The notes under the pieces: generated by a model | The model's database searches: none | What the model was told of the DNA's origin: nothing | Seen by the model: only the letters and a program-made list of their open reading frames with translations | In this document: positions 9,959-18,304 of the stretch, in pieces | Position numbering within the stretch: the stretch's first letter is position 1 | How the letters are laid out: every line of letters starts with the position of its first letter | Position numbers and translations under genes: made by a program | NCBI RefSeq assembly: GCF_007558865.1 | Contig: NZ_VLPK01000002.1 | Span: forward strand, 620,001-684,000 | Reading direction: 5' to 3' | DNA: 64,000 bases | DNA from: Mucilaginibacter corticis | GTDB lineage: Bacteria; Bacteroidota; Bacteroidia; Sphingobacteriales; Sphingobacteriaceae

Positions 9959-12268
9959 GTGGATACCAAAATTAAAATATTACACCTTGAGGATGTGCCA
10001 ACCGATGCTGAATTGGTTGGTATTGAATTAAAAAGGTCAAAATTATCATTTGAAAGAATTGTTGTCGATAATAAAATAGACTATATACGGGCAATTGACG
10101 AATATAAACCCGACATCATCCTGTCAGACCATTCTTTACCATCATTTGACTCGCTTGAGGCTTTCGAGATCCTTAAAAAAAGCGATCTTGATGTTCCGTT
10201 TATTTTAATTACTGCTACTATATCTGAAGAGTTTGCAGTCGAAATTATGAAAAATGGCGCCGCCGATTATGTTTTAAAAGACCGTACGCAGCGATTACCC
10301 AATGCCATTTTAAATGCGCTTGAAAAATACAGGCTTGAAGCCGAGCGCAAAAAATACATGGAAGAAGTAATAGCCAATGAATCGTTATTAAAAGAAGCCG
10401 AAAATATTGCAAACATAGGCGGGCTGGATATTGATGTAAAAACCCAGTTTACAAAATGGTCGCCGGGTTTATATCATATCCTGGGGCTTGATGTTGGTGA
10501 GATGGAACCTACATTCAGAAACTTTTTTAACTGTATCCATCCTGATGATGCTTTCAAAGTCAAGGCCGATTTAGATAACGCGCTGCTAAATCTGTATTCC
10601 ATAAGTATTGATTTCAGGATAAAAACCTACAAAACCGGTGATATTAAATACCTGCATGCCAAATTACTGATTGACAGGGATAAGTATGGTGCGCCGGTGC
10701 GTGTAAAAGGCTTTACACAGGATATAACCGAACGCAAATTAACCGAGGAAAAGATCAAGGAAGCATCAGAAACACAAGCGGCAATTTTAAACGCGCTGCC
10801 GCCAAATATTGTGCTGATCAATGAAAAAGGCAAGATCATAGCGGTAAATGAGTCGTGGAAAAAAATGGCCCTGTTTAATAATTTGGGTATCCCAAATTAT
10901 GGTGTAGGATATAGCTACATGGCCTTGTCAGAAAAAGCTATTGGCGTTGATAATATAACCAGTATTAAAATTGAAAAAGGCATAAACGAAGTTATCAAAG
11001 GCAACACCAAAGAATTTGTAATGGAATATGCATCGCTGGGCGAAAGCGATTGGTTTATGATCGTGGTAGCGCCGCTGGCCGATAATACCCATAAAGGTGC
11101 CGTTATTCTCCATATCAATATTACCGACAGAAAATTGGCAGAAGCTTCATTGCTCAAATCAGAAGCAAATCTTCGAACGGTATTTGAAAACATTGATCTT
11201 GCTATTGTTCTTGCTGATGCAAATCTTAATGTGGCATCATTTAATAGCAATGCAAGCGCCGCTATGCTTAAACACTTTGACAAGAAACTTAGAGTAGGAT
11301 CGCCTATTATTAGTCACTTTCCTAAAGACAGGCGCGCGTCTATCAAACAGCACCTGGACTTAGTTAAGGAAAAGCACCAGGTTGTGGCTTACGAAACAAG
11401 TACGATATCAGAAAATGGTGAACTGGAGTGGCATGACATTAAATGGGTAGGGGTTGTTAACCATAACAATGAAAATGTGGGCGTCATACTCACATTCAAA
11501 AACATCACTGAAAAGAAAAATATCGAATCAGAACGTGAAAACATGACTGCTGACCTTGCACAACGGATCAAGGACCTAGAGCAGTTTAATTATATCATCT
11601 CTCATAATTTAAGAGCGCCTGTAGCTAATATACAAGGCCTGGCAATGCTTTTAGCAGATATGCAACCAGGTATGCCCGAAAGCCTGGAAACATTGCGCGC
11701 GCTTGGTATATCGGTAGATAACCTGGACAAGGTGATACTTGATCTTAACCAGATCTTGCAGGTTAGGAGCCAGGTGAATGACCAGATAGAATGCGTATCA
11801 CTGCCATTGCTGGTAGATGAGATTGCTGTAGGTATTGAACAGATGATTGTTAAGAATAAGGTTGAGATCATTACAGACTTTGACGAGATGGATGAACTGT
11901 ATACTTTGAAAAGTTATGTATACAGCATTTTGCAAAACCTGGTTGTAAACAGTATCAAATACAGGCGCCCCGATGCAGACCCGGTTATTACCATCACCAG
12001 TAAAGTTAAAGGAGAAAGGTTGCTTATCAGTTTTAAAGATAATGGCCGGGGTATAGATCTTCAAAAAAATGGTTCGCATGTGTTTGGCCTGTACAAACGA
12101 TTTGACTGGAGTGTTGAGGGCAAGGGCATAGGGTTGTTCATGGTAAAAATGCAGATGGAAAGCCTGGGTGGCTCTATTAACGTCAGGAGCGAAGTAAATG
12201 TTGGTACTGAATTTACATTGCAATTTCCGCTTTCGGTAAAATGGAACGCACCGGTTACAGTACGGTAA
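9959..12268 (+). CDS. Receiver - PAS - histidine kinase
   Basis: This 769-residue cytosolic protein begins with a receiver domain (phospho-acceptor D57 in ILSDHSLP), then has about three PAS domains (about 135-260, 270-390, 400-520), and ends in a HisKA/HATPase kinase core with H549 in ISHNLRAP and the ATP-site motifs DNGRGID and GKGIGLFM. The predicted start is a GTG, 14 bases after the Rcp1-like gene, matching where the first receiver strand begins. An N-terminal receiver suggests it is controlled by phosphate from another kinase, most simply the one at 7555-9498. The final output of the relay is not visible here. Confidence 0.9.
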   Translation: MDTKIKILHLEDVPTDAELVGIELKRSKLSFERIVVDNKIDYIRAIDEYKPDIILSDHSLPSFDSLEAFEILKKSDLDVPFILITATISEEFAVEIMKNGAADYVLKDRTQRLPNAILNALEKYRLEAERKKYMEEVIANESLLKEAENIANIGGLDIDVKTQFTKWSPGLYHILGLDVGEMEPTFRNFFNCIHPDDAFKVKADLDNALLNLYSISIDFRIKTYKTGDIKYLHAKLLIDRDKYGAPVRVKGFTQDITERKLTEEKIKEASETQAAILNALPPNIVLINEKGKIIAVNESWKKMALFNNLGIPNYGVGYSYMALSEKAIGVDNITSIKIEKGINEVIKGNTKEFVMEYASLGESDWFMIVVAPLADNTHKGAVILHINITDRKLAEASLLKSEANLRTVFENIDLAIVLADANLNVASFNSNASAAMLKHFDKKLRVGSPIISHFPKDRRASIKQHLDLVKEKHQVVAYETSTISENGELEWHDIKWVGVVNHNNENVGVILTFKNITEKKNIESERENMTADLAQRIKDLEQFNYIISHNLRAPVANIQGLAMLLADMQPGMPESLETLRALGISVDNLDKVILDLNQILQVRSQVNDQIECVSLPLLVDEIAVGIEQMIVKNKVEIITDFDEMDELYTLKSYVYSILQNLVVNSIKYRRPDADPVITITSKVKGERLLISFKDNGRGIDLQKNGSHVFGLYKRFDWSVEGKGIGLFMVKMQMESLGGSINVRSEVNVGTEFTLQFPLSVKWNAPVTVR

Positions 12269-12361
12269 ATTAACTGGTAAAAGGTATTTTAAATAGATTA
12301 GAATATTCTAATTTAAGGGGGTGATATTTAGGTTTTAAATTATTATAATTGTGGTAAAGTG

Positions 12362-12400
12362 TCAAGATTTTGACAGGTAGGGCCTGCCTTGAGTTTTTTT
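12362..12400 (+). terminator. Possible intrinsic terminator of the kinase island
   Basis: A short stem (AGGTAG, loop GGC, CTGCCT, one G-U pair) at 12375-12389 is followed by GAG and seven T; an outer pair TCAAG/CTTGA can extend it. It is about 100 bases past the kinase stop codon. The stem is weak, so the call is tentative. Confidence 0.4.
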
Positions 12401-12474
12401 GCCGGGCGCTATCTGTGGTAATTTAACATTATCGAAAACCTTTAGCTGTATTTAAACTAAAACTTGTTTATCAA

Positions 12475-13050
12475 ATGAAGAGAAGAGACTATCTGAAAAG
12501 TATTTTGGTCTTAGGCGGTTTAGGTGTAACCTCTGTTTCTGTCTTTGAATGGGTTAAGTTAACCAGGCACGTAGATACTAAACAAATTCTTGATAAACGC
12601 CCAATTATAGCCGAGCTTGCAGAAATGATCATTCCCAAAACGGATACTCCGGGAGCAAAAGACGCTAATGTGCACGATTATGTTCTTAATATCATGATTA
12701 ATTGCGCAAGTGTAAAAGAGCAAAACAGGTTTGTTTCAGGTATCCAGGAAATAGAAGATTACGCATCTGATAAGTTTGGCAAAGATTTTCTGAAATGCTC
12801 TTTAAAAGAAAGGAGCGAGGCATTAAAACACATTGCAGAACACGCCGGATTTTCAACTCCGATATTAAATAAAATCAATGAGAGATATTTGGGAACCCCC
12901 TTCTACCCTAAATTTAAAGCTTTAGTGGTTGAGGGATTTTGTCTGTCAAAGCCCGGAGCAACCCAGGCCCTGGCGTATGATTATGTTCCCGGATCTTACG
13001 AGGCATGTATCCCTTTAAAACCACTTCAAAAAGCTTGGGCTACCAAATAA
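12475..13050 (+). CDS. Gluconate 2-dehydrogenase subunit 3-like protein (copy 1)
   Basis: This 191-residue protein starts with a Tat-like signal (KRRDYLKSILVLGGLG), as in the small subunits of membrane-bound gluconate 2-dehydrogenase. The mature part carries the family pattern IIPKTDTPGAKDANV. These subunits escort a folded FAD-containing GMC subunit through the Tat system. The GMC gene begins 3 bases after this stop codon. The same two-gene unit recurs at 34515-36787, so the module is duplicated. No cytochrome c subunit, the usual third partner, lies beside either copy. The electron acceptor is therefore unclear. Confidence 0.88.
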   Translation: MKRRDYLKSILVLGGLGVTSVSVFEWVKLTRHVDTKQILDKRPIIAELAEMIIPKTDTPGAKDANVHDYVLNIMINCASVKEQNRFVSGIQEIEDYASDKFGKDFLKCSLKERSEALKHIAEHAGFSTPILNKINERYLGTPFYPKFKALVVEGFCLSKPGATQALAYDYVPGSYEACIPLKPLQKAWATK

Positions 13051-13053
13051 TAT

Positions 13054-14757
13054 ATGTATATAAGCGATAAAACCAAAGAAGCTGCTACCTACGATGCTAT
13101 AGTAATAGGCTCAGGTATCAGTGGTGGATGGGCAGCTATGGAGCTGTGCAAAAAAGGGTTAAAAGTATTGCTGCTTGAAAGAGGGCGCGACGTTAAACAT
13201 GTTGTTGACTATCCTACAGCTACGTTAAATCCATGGGATTTTAAACTGGGCTTTAATAATACTAATAAAGATAAAGAGGAAGACCCTATACAAAGCACGT
13301 CATACAGCCCTGCTGATAAGCATTTTTATGTAAGGGATAAAGAACATCCTTATATACAGGAAAAACCATTCCACTGGATCAGGGGATACCAGGTAGGTGG
13401 TAAATCTCTGATCTGGGGCAGGCATTGCTATAGGTTAAGCGACCTGGACTTTGAGGCAAACGCAAAAGAAGGTATCGCCATTGACTGGCCCATCAGGTAT
13501 AAAGATCTTGAACAATGGTATTCTTATGTAGAGACTCACATTGGCATCTCCGGGACAAAAGAAAATTTGCCTCATTTGCCTGACGGCGAGTTTTTGCCCG
13601 CATGGGACCTGAACTGTGTTGAAAAGCACTTGAAAGATTCTATTAAAAAACATGACCCTAACAGGGTGCTTATAAATGCGCGTATAGCTAATTTAACAAA
13701 AACCTGGGATGGTCGCGGGCCTTGTCAGGAAAGAAACCTGTGTAGCAGGGGGTGCCCATATGGCGGGTACTTTAGCAGCAATAGCTCTACCATCCCTGCT
13801 GCTTTGGCTACTGGTAATCTTACATTAAGGCCTTTTTCTATAGTAACCAATATTTTATATGATGAGCACAAGCAACGTGCTACTGGTGTAAGTGTTATCG
13901 ATACGCTGAGTAACGAAAAGTTTGAGTTTTTCTCTAAGATCGTTTTTGTAAATGCGTCTACAATTGCAACTACGTCTATTTTACTTAATTCTACGTCATC
14001 AAGGTTTCCTAATGGTTTTGGTAACGATAGCGGGCAGCTTGGTCATAATTTGATGGATCATACGTCGGCAGCCGGTGCATACGGTATTCTTTACGATCAA
14101 TACTCGGATATGTATTACAAAGGCCGCAGGCCTGAGGGGTTCTTCATCCCGCGGTTTAGAAATTTAAAGGATGACGAAAACTTGGGCTTTAAAAGAGGCT
14201 ATAATTTTCAAGGGCATGGCGAACGGCAGGAGTGGGGTGATAAATCACGCTATATCGTTAATGAATTTGGCGAAGACTTTAAAGCTAAATTAACTACGCC
14301 GGGCCCCTGGACAGTTTGGATGCAGGGCTGGGGCGAGTGCTTACCTTACTTCACCAATAAAATGTCGTTGAGTGATAAAGAAAAAGACAAATGGGGTTTG
14401 CCGCTTGTTAAGATCGACTTCGCTTATGAAGATAATGAAAATAAAATGATCGATGATATCCGTAAAACATCTGCAGAAATGCTAACACAGGCTGGTTTTA
14501 AAGATATAGATTCATTTAGATATACTAAACCCGGCGGCTCTACAATTCACGAAATGGGTACCGCACGCATGGGGCTTGATCCTAAAACCTCTGTGTTGAA
14601 CAAATTCAATCAAATACATGATGTGAAAAATGTGTTTGTTACTGACGGTAGTTGTATGGTCTCTTCCGGTTCTCAAAATCCATCTTTAACTTATATGGCG
14701 CTAACAGCAAGAGCTTGTGATTTTGCTGTCGATGAATTAAAAAAGGGGAATATATAA
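13054..14757 (+). CDS. GMC-family FAD oxidoreductase (copy 1)
   Basis: This 567-residue protein has the N-terminal FAD-binding motif IVIGSGISGGWAAMEL with a downstream acidic residue (LLLERG), a four-cysteine segment around CQERNLCSRGCPYGG, and a GMC C-terminal domain with the probable catalytic histidine in STIHEMGTARMG and the ending SQNPSLTYMALTARA. It resembles gluconate 2-dehydrogenase large subunits and should oxidise a sugar or polyol hydroxyl group in the periplasm. It has no signal peptide, so export probably depends on the Tat-bearing small subunit encoded 3 bases upstream. A close paralogue is at 35096-36787. The substrate is unknown. Confidence 0.92.
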   Translation: MYISDKTKEAATYDAIVIGSGISGGWAAMELCKKGLKVLLLERGRDVKHVVDYPTATLNPWDFKLGFNNTNKDKEEDPIQSTSYSPADKHFYVRDKEHPYIQEKPFHWIRGYQVGGKSLIWGRHCYRLSDLDFEANAKEGIAIDWPIRYKDLEQWYSYVETHIGISGTKENLPHLPDGEFLPAWDLNCVEKHLKDSIKKHDPNRVLINARIANLTKTWDGRGPCQERNLCSRGCPYGGYFSSNSSTIPAALATGNLTLRPFSIVTNILYDEHKQRATGVSVIDTLSNEKFEFFSKIVFVNASTIATTSILLNSTSSRFPNGFGNDSGQLGHNLMDHTSAAGAYGILYDQYSDMYYKGRRPEGFFIPRFRNLKDDENLGFKRGYNFQGHGERQEWGDKSRYIVNEFGEDFKAKLTTPGPWTVWMQGWGECLPYFTNKMSLSDKEKDKWGLPLVKIDFAYEDNENKMIDDIRKTSAEMLTQAGFKDIDSFRYTKPGGSTIHEMGTARMGLDPKTSVLNKFNQIHDVKNVFVTDGSCMVSSGSQNPSLTYMALTARACDFAVDELKKGNI

Positions 14758-15041
14758 TACAAGAAAAATCAATTTTAAGCTATATACTGCTACTGGATAT
14801 TGTGTTGAAAAAAGGATTTTTGTGCAAAAAATAAATCATTTATCACGAATAAAATTCTTAAATTAAACCAAATTTTTTATTTATGCTAAGATGATATTGA
14901 TAATATAATATTACTTTATCTGTATAAATAAGCCTTACCAATTAATTAAATCTGTACGGGTATATAAATAGTTGATTTTTAAACAATTGGCATGGTGTTT
15001 GTATTTCTTAATTTATCCAAACATCTGCCTAAGTAAGTATT

Positions 15042-15443
15042 ATGTGCAAGTTATTAATGATAGATGATAACCCGTTAGAGCATCTGATAATGCAGAGGAT
15101 GGTGGATAACTATAATGTTTTCCCTAACATGGATCATAGCTTAGAGCCAGACATGACTATAGCTTATCTTGAGAATAATTATACCGATTCTGAAAATTTA
15201 CCTAATGTTATTTTTCTTGACTTGAATATGCCCAAGTTTAGTGGCTGGGATTTTATTAAAAGTTTTGAAAAGATATACGCCAAACTGAAAAGGCCTATTG
15301 ATATATATATATTATCGTCATCTATCGATAGCAGGGATATTGCTCAATCTCAAAAATATCCCTTTGTTAAAGCCTTTTTTCCAAAACCGATTGCAAAATC
15401 TACTCTGTTAGACCTTGATGCCATTTATAACAAAGCAAGCTAA
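15042..15443 (+). CDS. Single-domain response regulator (paralogue 1)
   Basis: This 133-residue receiver-only protein has the acidic pair DD8-9, the phospho-acceptor D60 in FLDLNMP, the LSSS switch segment and the FPKP lysine. There is no output domain. It is clearly related to the next gene (15987-16388): same length, same opening DDNPLEHLI and the same position of D60. The long AT-rich DNA around each gene suggests separate promoters. The cognate kinase is not adjacent; the multi-PAS kinases at 7555 and 9959 are candidates by distance only. Confidence 0.9.
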   Translation: MCKLLMIDDNPLEHLIMQRMVDNYNVFPNMDHSLEPDMTIAYLENNYTDSENLPNVIFLDLNMPKFSGWDFIKSFEKIYAKLKRPIDIYILSSSIDSRDIAQSQKYPFVKAFFPKPIAKSTLLDLDAIYNKAS

Positions 15444-15986
15444 ATCCAATAGCTAAAATGTCAATGACTTTTAGATACTATTATTATTCTCAATTCCCGG
15501 TTACCAATATTCTTTCATTAATTTATATAACGACTAATTGTCTATGTTGGATTTTATTTTCGGGCAGTGATTTTAATGCTGTGAGCCGTCGACAAAAATC
15601 GTCCTGATTCGCGATCCTTAAACTTGACCGATAAGGTAGGTGACATTTGTACATTATCAGGCGCATCTTTAAGTGCATATAAGTTATATTAAGTCAAAGG
15701 TAATTGGCATTGATTGTGGCAAGAAGTATCTTAGCCTTTTATATAACGATAATTTTCAGTGATTTTTTTGCGGTTTATAGTATTAGTTAACTATCTTTAA
15801 ATGTACAATTGTATATACAGGTTGTAAAGCTGAATTTTGTTTAGCTAATATTAAATATATATTTAATATTAAACCAAGATATATTTGCATATTAAATTGA
15901 CTGATTATTTATTTTGTATTGAGCCGATAATAAAACCCTAATTATTATTCATCTTATTTTTTCTTACAAGTATTTAATATAATCTT
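15444..15986. other. 543-base AT-rich spacer with a 26-bp palindrome
   Basis: No convincing gene is present. A perfect AT-only palindrome occupies 15846-15871, about 115 bases before the second response regulator. A 44-codon open stretch on the minus strand (about 15554-15688) reads like protein but has an upstream stop and no good start, so it is at most a remnant. Confidence 0.6.
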
Positions 15987-16388
15987 ATGCTTAAGCTATT
16001 GATAGTTGACGATAATCCTTTAGAGCACTTGATTACAGAGATAATGGTAAGAGAGAGCAAAATCTTTGAGCATATATCGCACAGCATGGAAGCTGATGTA
16101 GCCATTGCAGATCTGGAAAGAAATATCAATAAACCTGATGCTTTACCTGATGTAATATTTCTGGATCTTAGTATGCCTGTTTTTAGCGGCTGGGATTTTA
16201 TAGATAAATTTGAAGAGCTTCATCCCCAGTTAAATAAGCCCATTGATATATACATTGTATCATCATCAATAGATACCGGAGATATTTTCAGGGCGGGAAA
16301 ATACAAGTTTGTTAAGGCTTATTTTACCAAACCCTTAAAGAAAGAAACACTTACAAACTTATATTCCGTTTACCATCCTAAGGGCTGA
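15987..16388 (+). CDS. Single-domain response regulator (paralogue 2)
   Basis: This 133-residue receiver-only protein has acidic pair DD8-9, phospho-acceptor D60 in FLDLSMP, the VSSS segment and the conserved lysine in FTKP. It looks like a duplicate of 15042-15443, with roughly half the residues identical by eye. The two copies have diverged mainly in the region between strand 1 and D60. It lies at the edge of the EPS locus, tail to tail with the sugar ketoisomerase at 16419-16805. It must act by protein-protein contact or phosphotransfer, as there is no DNA-binding domain. Confidence 0.9.
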   Translation: MLKLLIVDDNPLEHLITEIMVRESKIFEHISHSMEADVAIADLERNINKPDALPDVIFLDLSMPVFSGWDFIDKFEELHPQLNKPIDIYIVSSSIDTGDIFRAGKYKFVKAYFTKPLKKETLTNLYSVYHPKG

Positions 16389-16418
16389 TAAACGAAATAT
16401 TATGCAAGTTCAAATACA

Positions 16419-16805
16419 TTAAGATTCTTGTTGAGCAAGCTCGGGTTCAACATGATTATAATCAGAATGATCATAATGTGTTGAAGATACGCCCATAAGT
16501 ATTGCATTAGGGCTGAATGTATGCATCATGTGCCAGTCCAACGGCTCAACGATCAGGCATTGCGACGGACTGTTAAGAAAAAACTCCTGTTTTGTTTTAC
16601 CATTGTTAATTACAACAGTAAAAGATCCGTTTACACAAAATAAGGCTTCAACGGTAATATAATGTAAATGTCCACCACGATTAGCCTGGTCGGCAATATC
16701 ATGGATATAATATATACGTTTAATATCAAACGGAAGTATTTTATCAATAGCGGTTAAACGCCCGCGTTCGTCAGAAAAACTTTTAATATCAATTAGGTAA
16801 GCCAT
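16419..16805 (-). CDS. dTDP-sugar 3,4-ketoisomerase (FdtA/QdtA-like cupin)
   Basis: This 128-residue protein is a small cupin with the family signature RGGHLH; H46 and H48 match the catalytic histidines of FdtA/QdtA/WxcM. These enzymes move the keto group of dTDP-4-keto-6-deoxyglucose from C4 to C3, the first committed step to 3-amino-3,6-dideoxysugars. The usual lysine after the motif (HAHK) is tyrosine here (HLHY), a mild departure. It lies 4 bases downstream of a GT14-type gene on the same strand. The matching aminotransferase candidate is 42 kb away at 58690-59793. The 4- versus 3-epimer outcome (galacto or gluco) cannot be told from sequence. Confidence 0.83.
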   Translation of the reverse strand: MAYLIDIKSFSDERGRLTAIDKILPFDIKRIYYIHDIADQANRGGHLHYITVEALFCVNGSFTVVINNGKTKQEFFLNSPSQCLIVEPLDWHMMHTFSPNAILMGVSSTHYDHSDYNHVEPELAQQES

Positions 16806-16809
16806 AAAA

Positions 16810-17661
16810 TTAGTTTATTACGTTGTTTGCTTTATCGAGCATGTCAAAAAGTTGTTCGTCTTTATTTATATCAAGCTTTCGCGCAAATATGCTGTCAGAC
16901 GCCATTATTTTATCAAAATCTTCGCTTAATAGTACTTTGGGGCGAGCCTCGCCGGGAGGCCAGTCAATATAACGATAGTTTTTATTAATTACATTATCTT
17001 TAAAAGGAGAGGCCATAATTATAGTCTGGAATATAAACTCGTCGCTCCCCCAGGTATATCTTAAAAAATTCTTTAGTTGTGAATTGCTATCAATAACGTT
17101 TACTACGTATTGAGCGCATTGCATACTTAGTGTCCAGAAGGTTTCTTTACCATACAAACGAACATCCAATGGGAATTTTCTTTTACCCGTAAACATATTG
17201 ACTATTTTTTCGAGCCTGCTGTGCCCTTTAAAAGTCATTTCGGTGAAATGATATTTAGTAACACGCTCGTTAGCTTCACTCCATTCGGTTTCAAAATCTT
17301 TATAAAGAATAAATTCCTTACCTATATTATCTTTAAGAAACTTTTCAATGTATTCTGCTGATTTTATTGGATAATCCTGACCTGTTATCAGATTAATAAA
17401 CTCATATTTATTGTTTGATGCGGTTATCTGACGTATGCCATTTAATGCAGCTTCAACAGTGCTAAACCCGGCCCATTTAATGTCAACCCTGTTTTCAATA
17501 AAATAGACATTGGGTATATCAAATAACTCTTTGTGGGTATTTAGATCAAGCTTTTTATCTACATGTATATAGAAATCGAACGAGCCATTATTTAGCGCGT
17601 CAACAAGCCTTTTTGTTTGCCTGGCCGAGGTATAGGTTATTATTAAAATTGCGAATCTCAA
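16810..17661 (-). CDS. GT14-type (core-2/I-branching, beta-1,6-GlcNAc transferase-like) glycosyltransferase
   Basis: This 283-residue protein belongs to the bacterial branch of the core-2/I-branching family. Visible marks are an N-terminal strand (RFAILIITYTSARQ), the DFYIHVDKK segment, the strongly conserved LITGQDYPIKSAEYI, and YIDWPPGEARPKVL near the end. These enzymes usually add a GlcNAc or xylose in a beta-1,6 link to make a side branch. It is one of four such genes in the EPS locus (also 38763, 44737 and 45901) and probably adds a side chain to the repeat unit. It is co-transcribed with the ketoisomerase 4 bases downstream. Exact donor and acceptor unknown. Confidence 0.88.
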   Translation of the reverse strand: MRFAILIITYTSARQTKRLVDALNNGSFDFYIHVDKKLDLNTHKELFDIPNVYFIENRVDIKWAGFSTVEAALNGIRQITASNNKYEFINLITGQDYPIKSAEYIEKFLKDNIGKEFILYKDFETEWSEANERVTKYHFTEMTFKGHSRLEKIVNMFTGKRKFPLDVRLYGKETFWTLSMQCAQYVVNVIDSNSQLKNFLRYTWGSDEFIFQTIIMASPFKDNVINKNYRYIDWPPGEARPKVLLSEDFDKIMASDSIFARKLDINKDEQLFDMLDKANNVIN

Positions 17662-17722
17662 TTTAAATTAAATTAAAGATTAATGTGATTATCGGAAAAT
17701 ACAATCCAAAAATGGTAAATTA

Positions 17723-17749
17723 TTTTGATATATTTAAAATATATCAAAA
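17723..17749. repeat. 27-base inverted repeat (13-bp arms)
   Basis: Arms TTTTGATATATTT and its exact reverse complement are separated by a single A. It lies about 60 bases upstream of the GT14 start at 17661 and 4 bases from another palindrome. Confidence 0.6.
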
Positions 17750-17752
17750 GCC

Positions 17753-17776
17753 AACTATTAAAATATTTTAATAGTT
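17753..17776. repeat. 24-base perfect palindrome
   Basis: Half-site AACTATTAAAAT followed directly by its reverse complement. It sits beside the dyad at 17723-17749, giving a double-dyad arrangement that could be an operator or a hairpin region. Confidence 0.6.
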
Positions 17777-18304
17777 TTAATATGCTCTGTACGATATGGA
17801 TATATACAACTGCATGATGTATTATATTACCTTCTATATTCAATATCTCCAATTGTAATCATCTTTCATTAACAAAAAGATAATTAATAATTAATAGTGA
17901 TATTGCCTTAAACAATCAGTTTCGATACTAATGATATTTGCCGGGATTTAGAAAGCTCAGTATGCCGGATTTAATCAAAAAGCAAAATAAACCCACTTGA
18001 TTATTAGTTGATAATCCTAAAAGTTTTTTAAAAACTGATTCTCATAAATCATAACCCGATGCGTTTTTGCACCCTAATTCTCCCTGAAATTATTAAGTAT
18101 TAATTTTTTTTTGACAAACTTATTAACATTTACAAAAGGGCCCTAAACGTTACGATAGCCACGTTTTTTGCCCATTATAGCGGACGTTTTCGTAGGGTTT
18201 TCCACACGTTTACAGGTGTTTTTTCTTTTTGAACGTAACCTAATCTGATTTAGTGGCGTAGAAGTGCTCAAGAAAACGATTTGTGATTTAATTAACCCCC
18301 TACT

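Larger units (their letters stand above)
17662..18304. other. 643-base divergent intergenic region with adjacent palindromes
   Basis: It separates the minus-strand GT14 gene from the plus-strand beta-helix lipoprotein and contains no gene. Two AT-rich dyads sit side by side at 17723-17749 and 17753-17776. Near the downstream gene, five ACGT cores occur within 90 bases (18147-18236), in DNA less AT-rich than the rest. The region probably holds promoters for both directions. Confidence 0.6.

Noticed and set aside
12297..12312. 16-base palindrome ATTAGAATATTCTAAT after the receiver-PAS-kinase gene.
   Set aside because: Short and AT-rich; expected by chance in such DNA, and no T-run follows.
15554..15688. 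Protein-like open stretch of 44 codons on the minus strand.
   Set aside because: An in-frame stop lies just upstream and no good start or neighbour supports it. It may be a remnant or chance.
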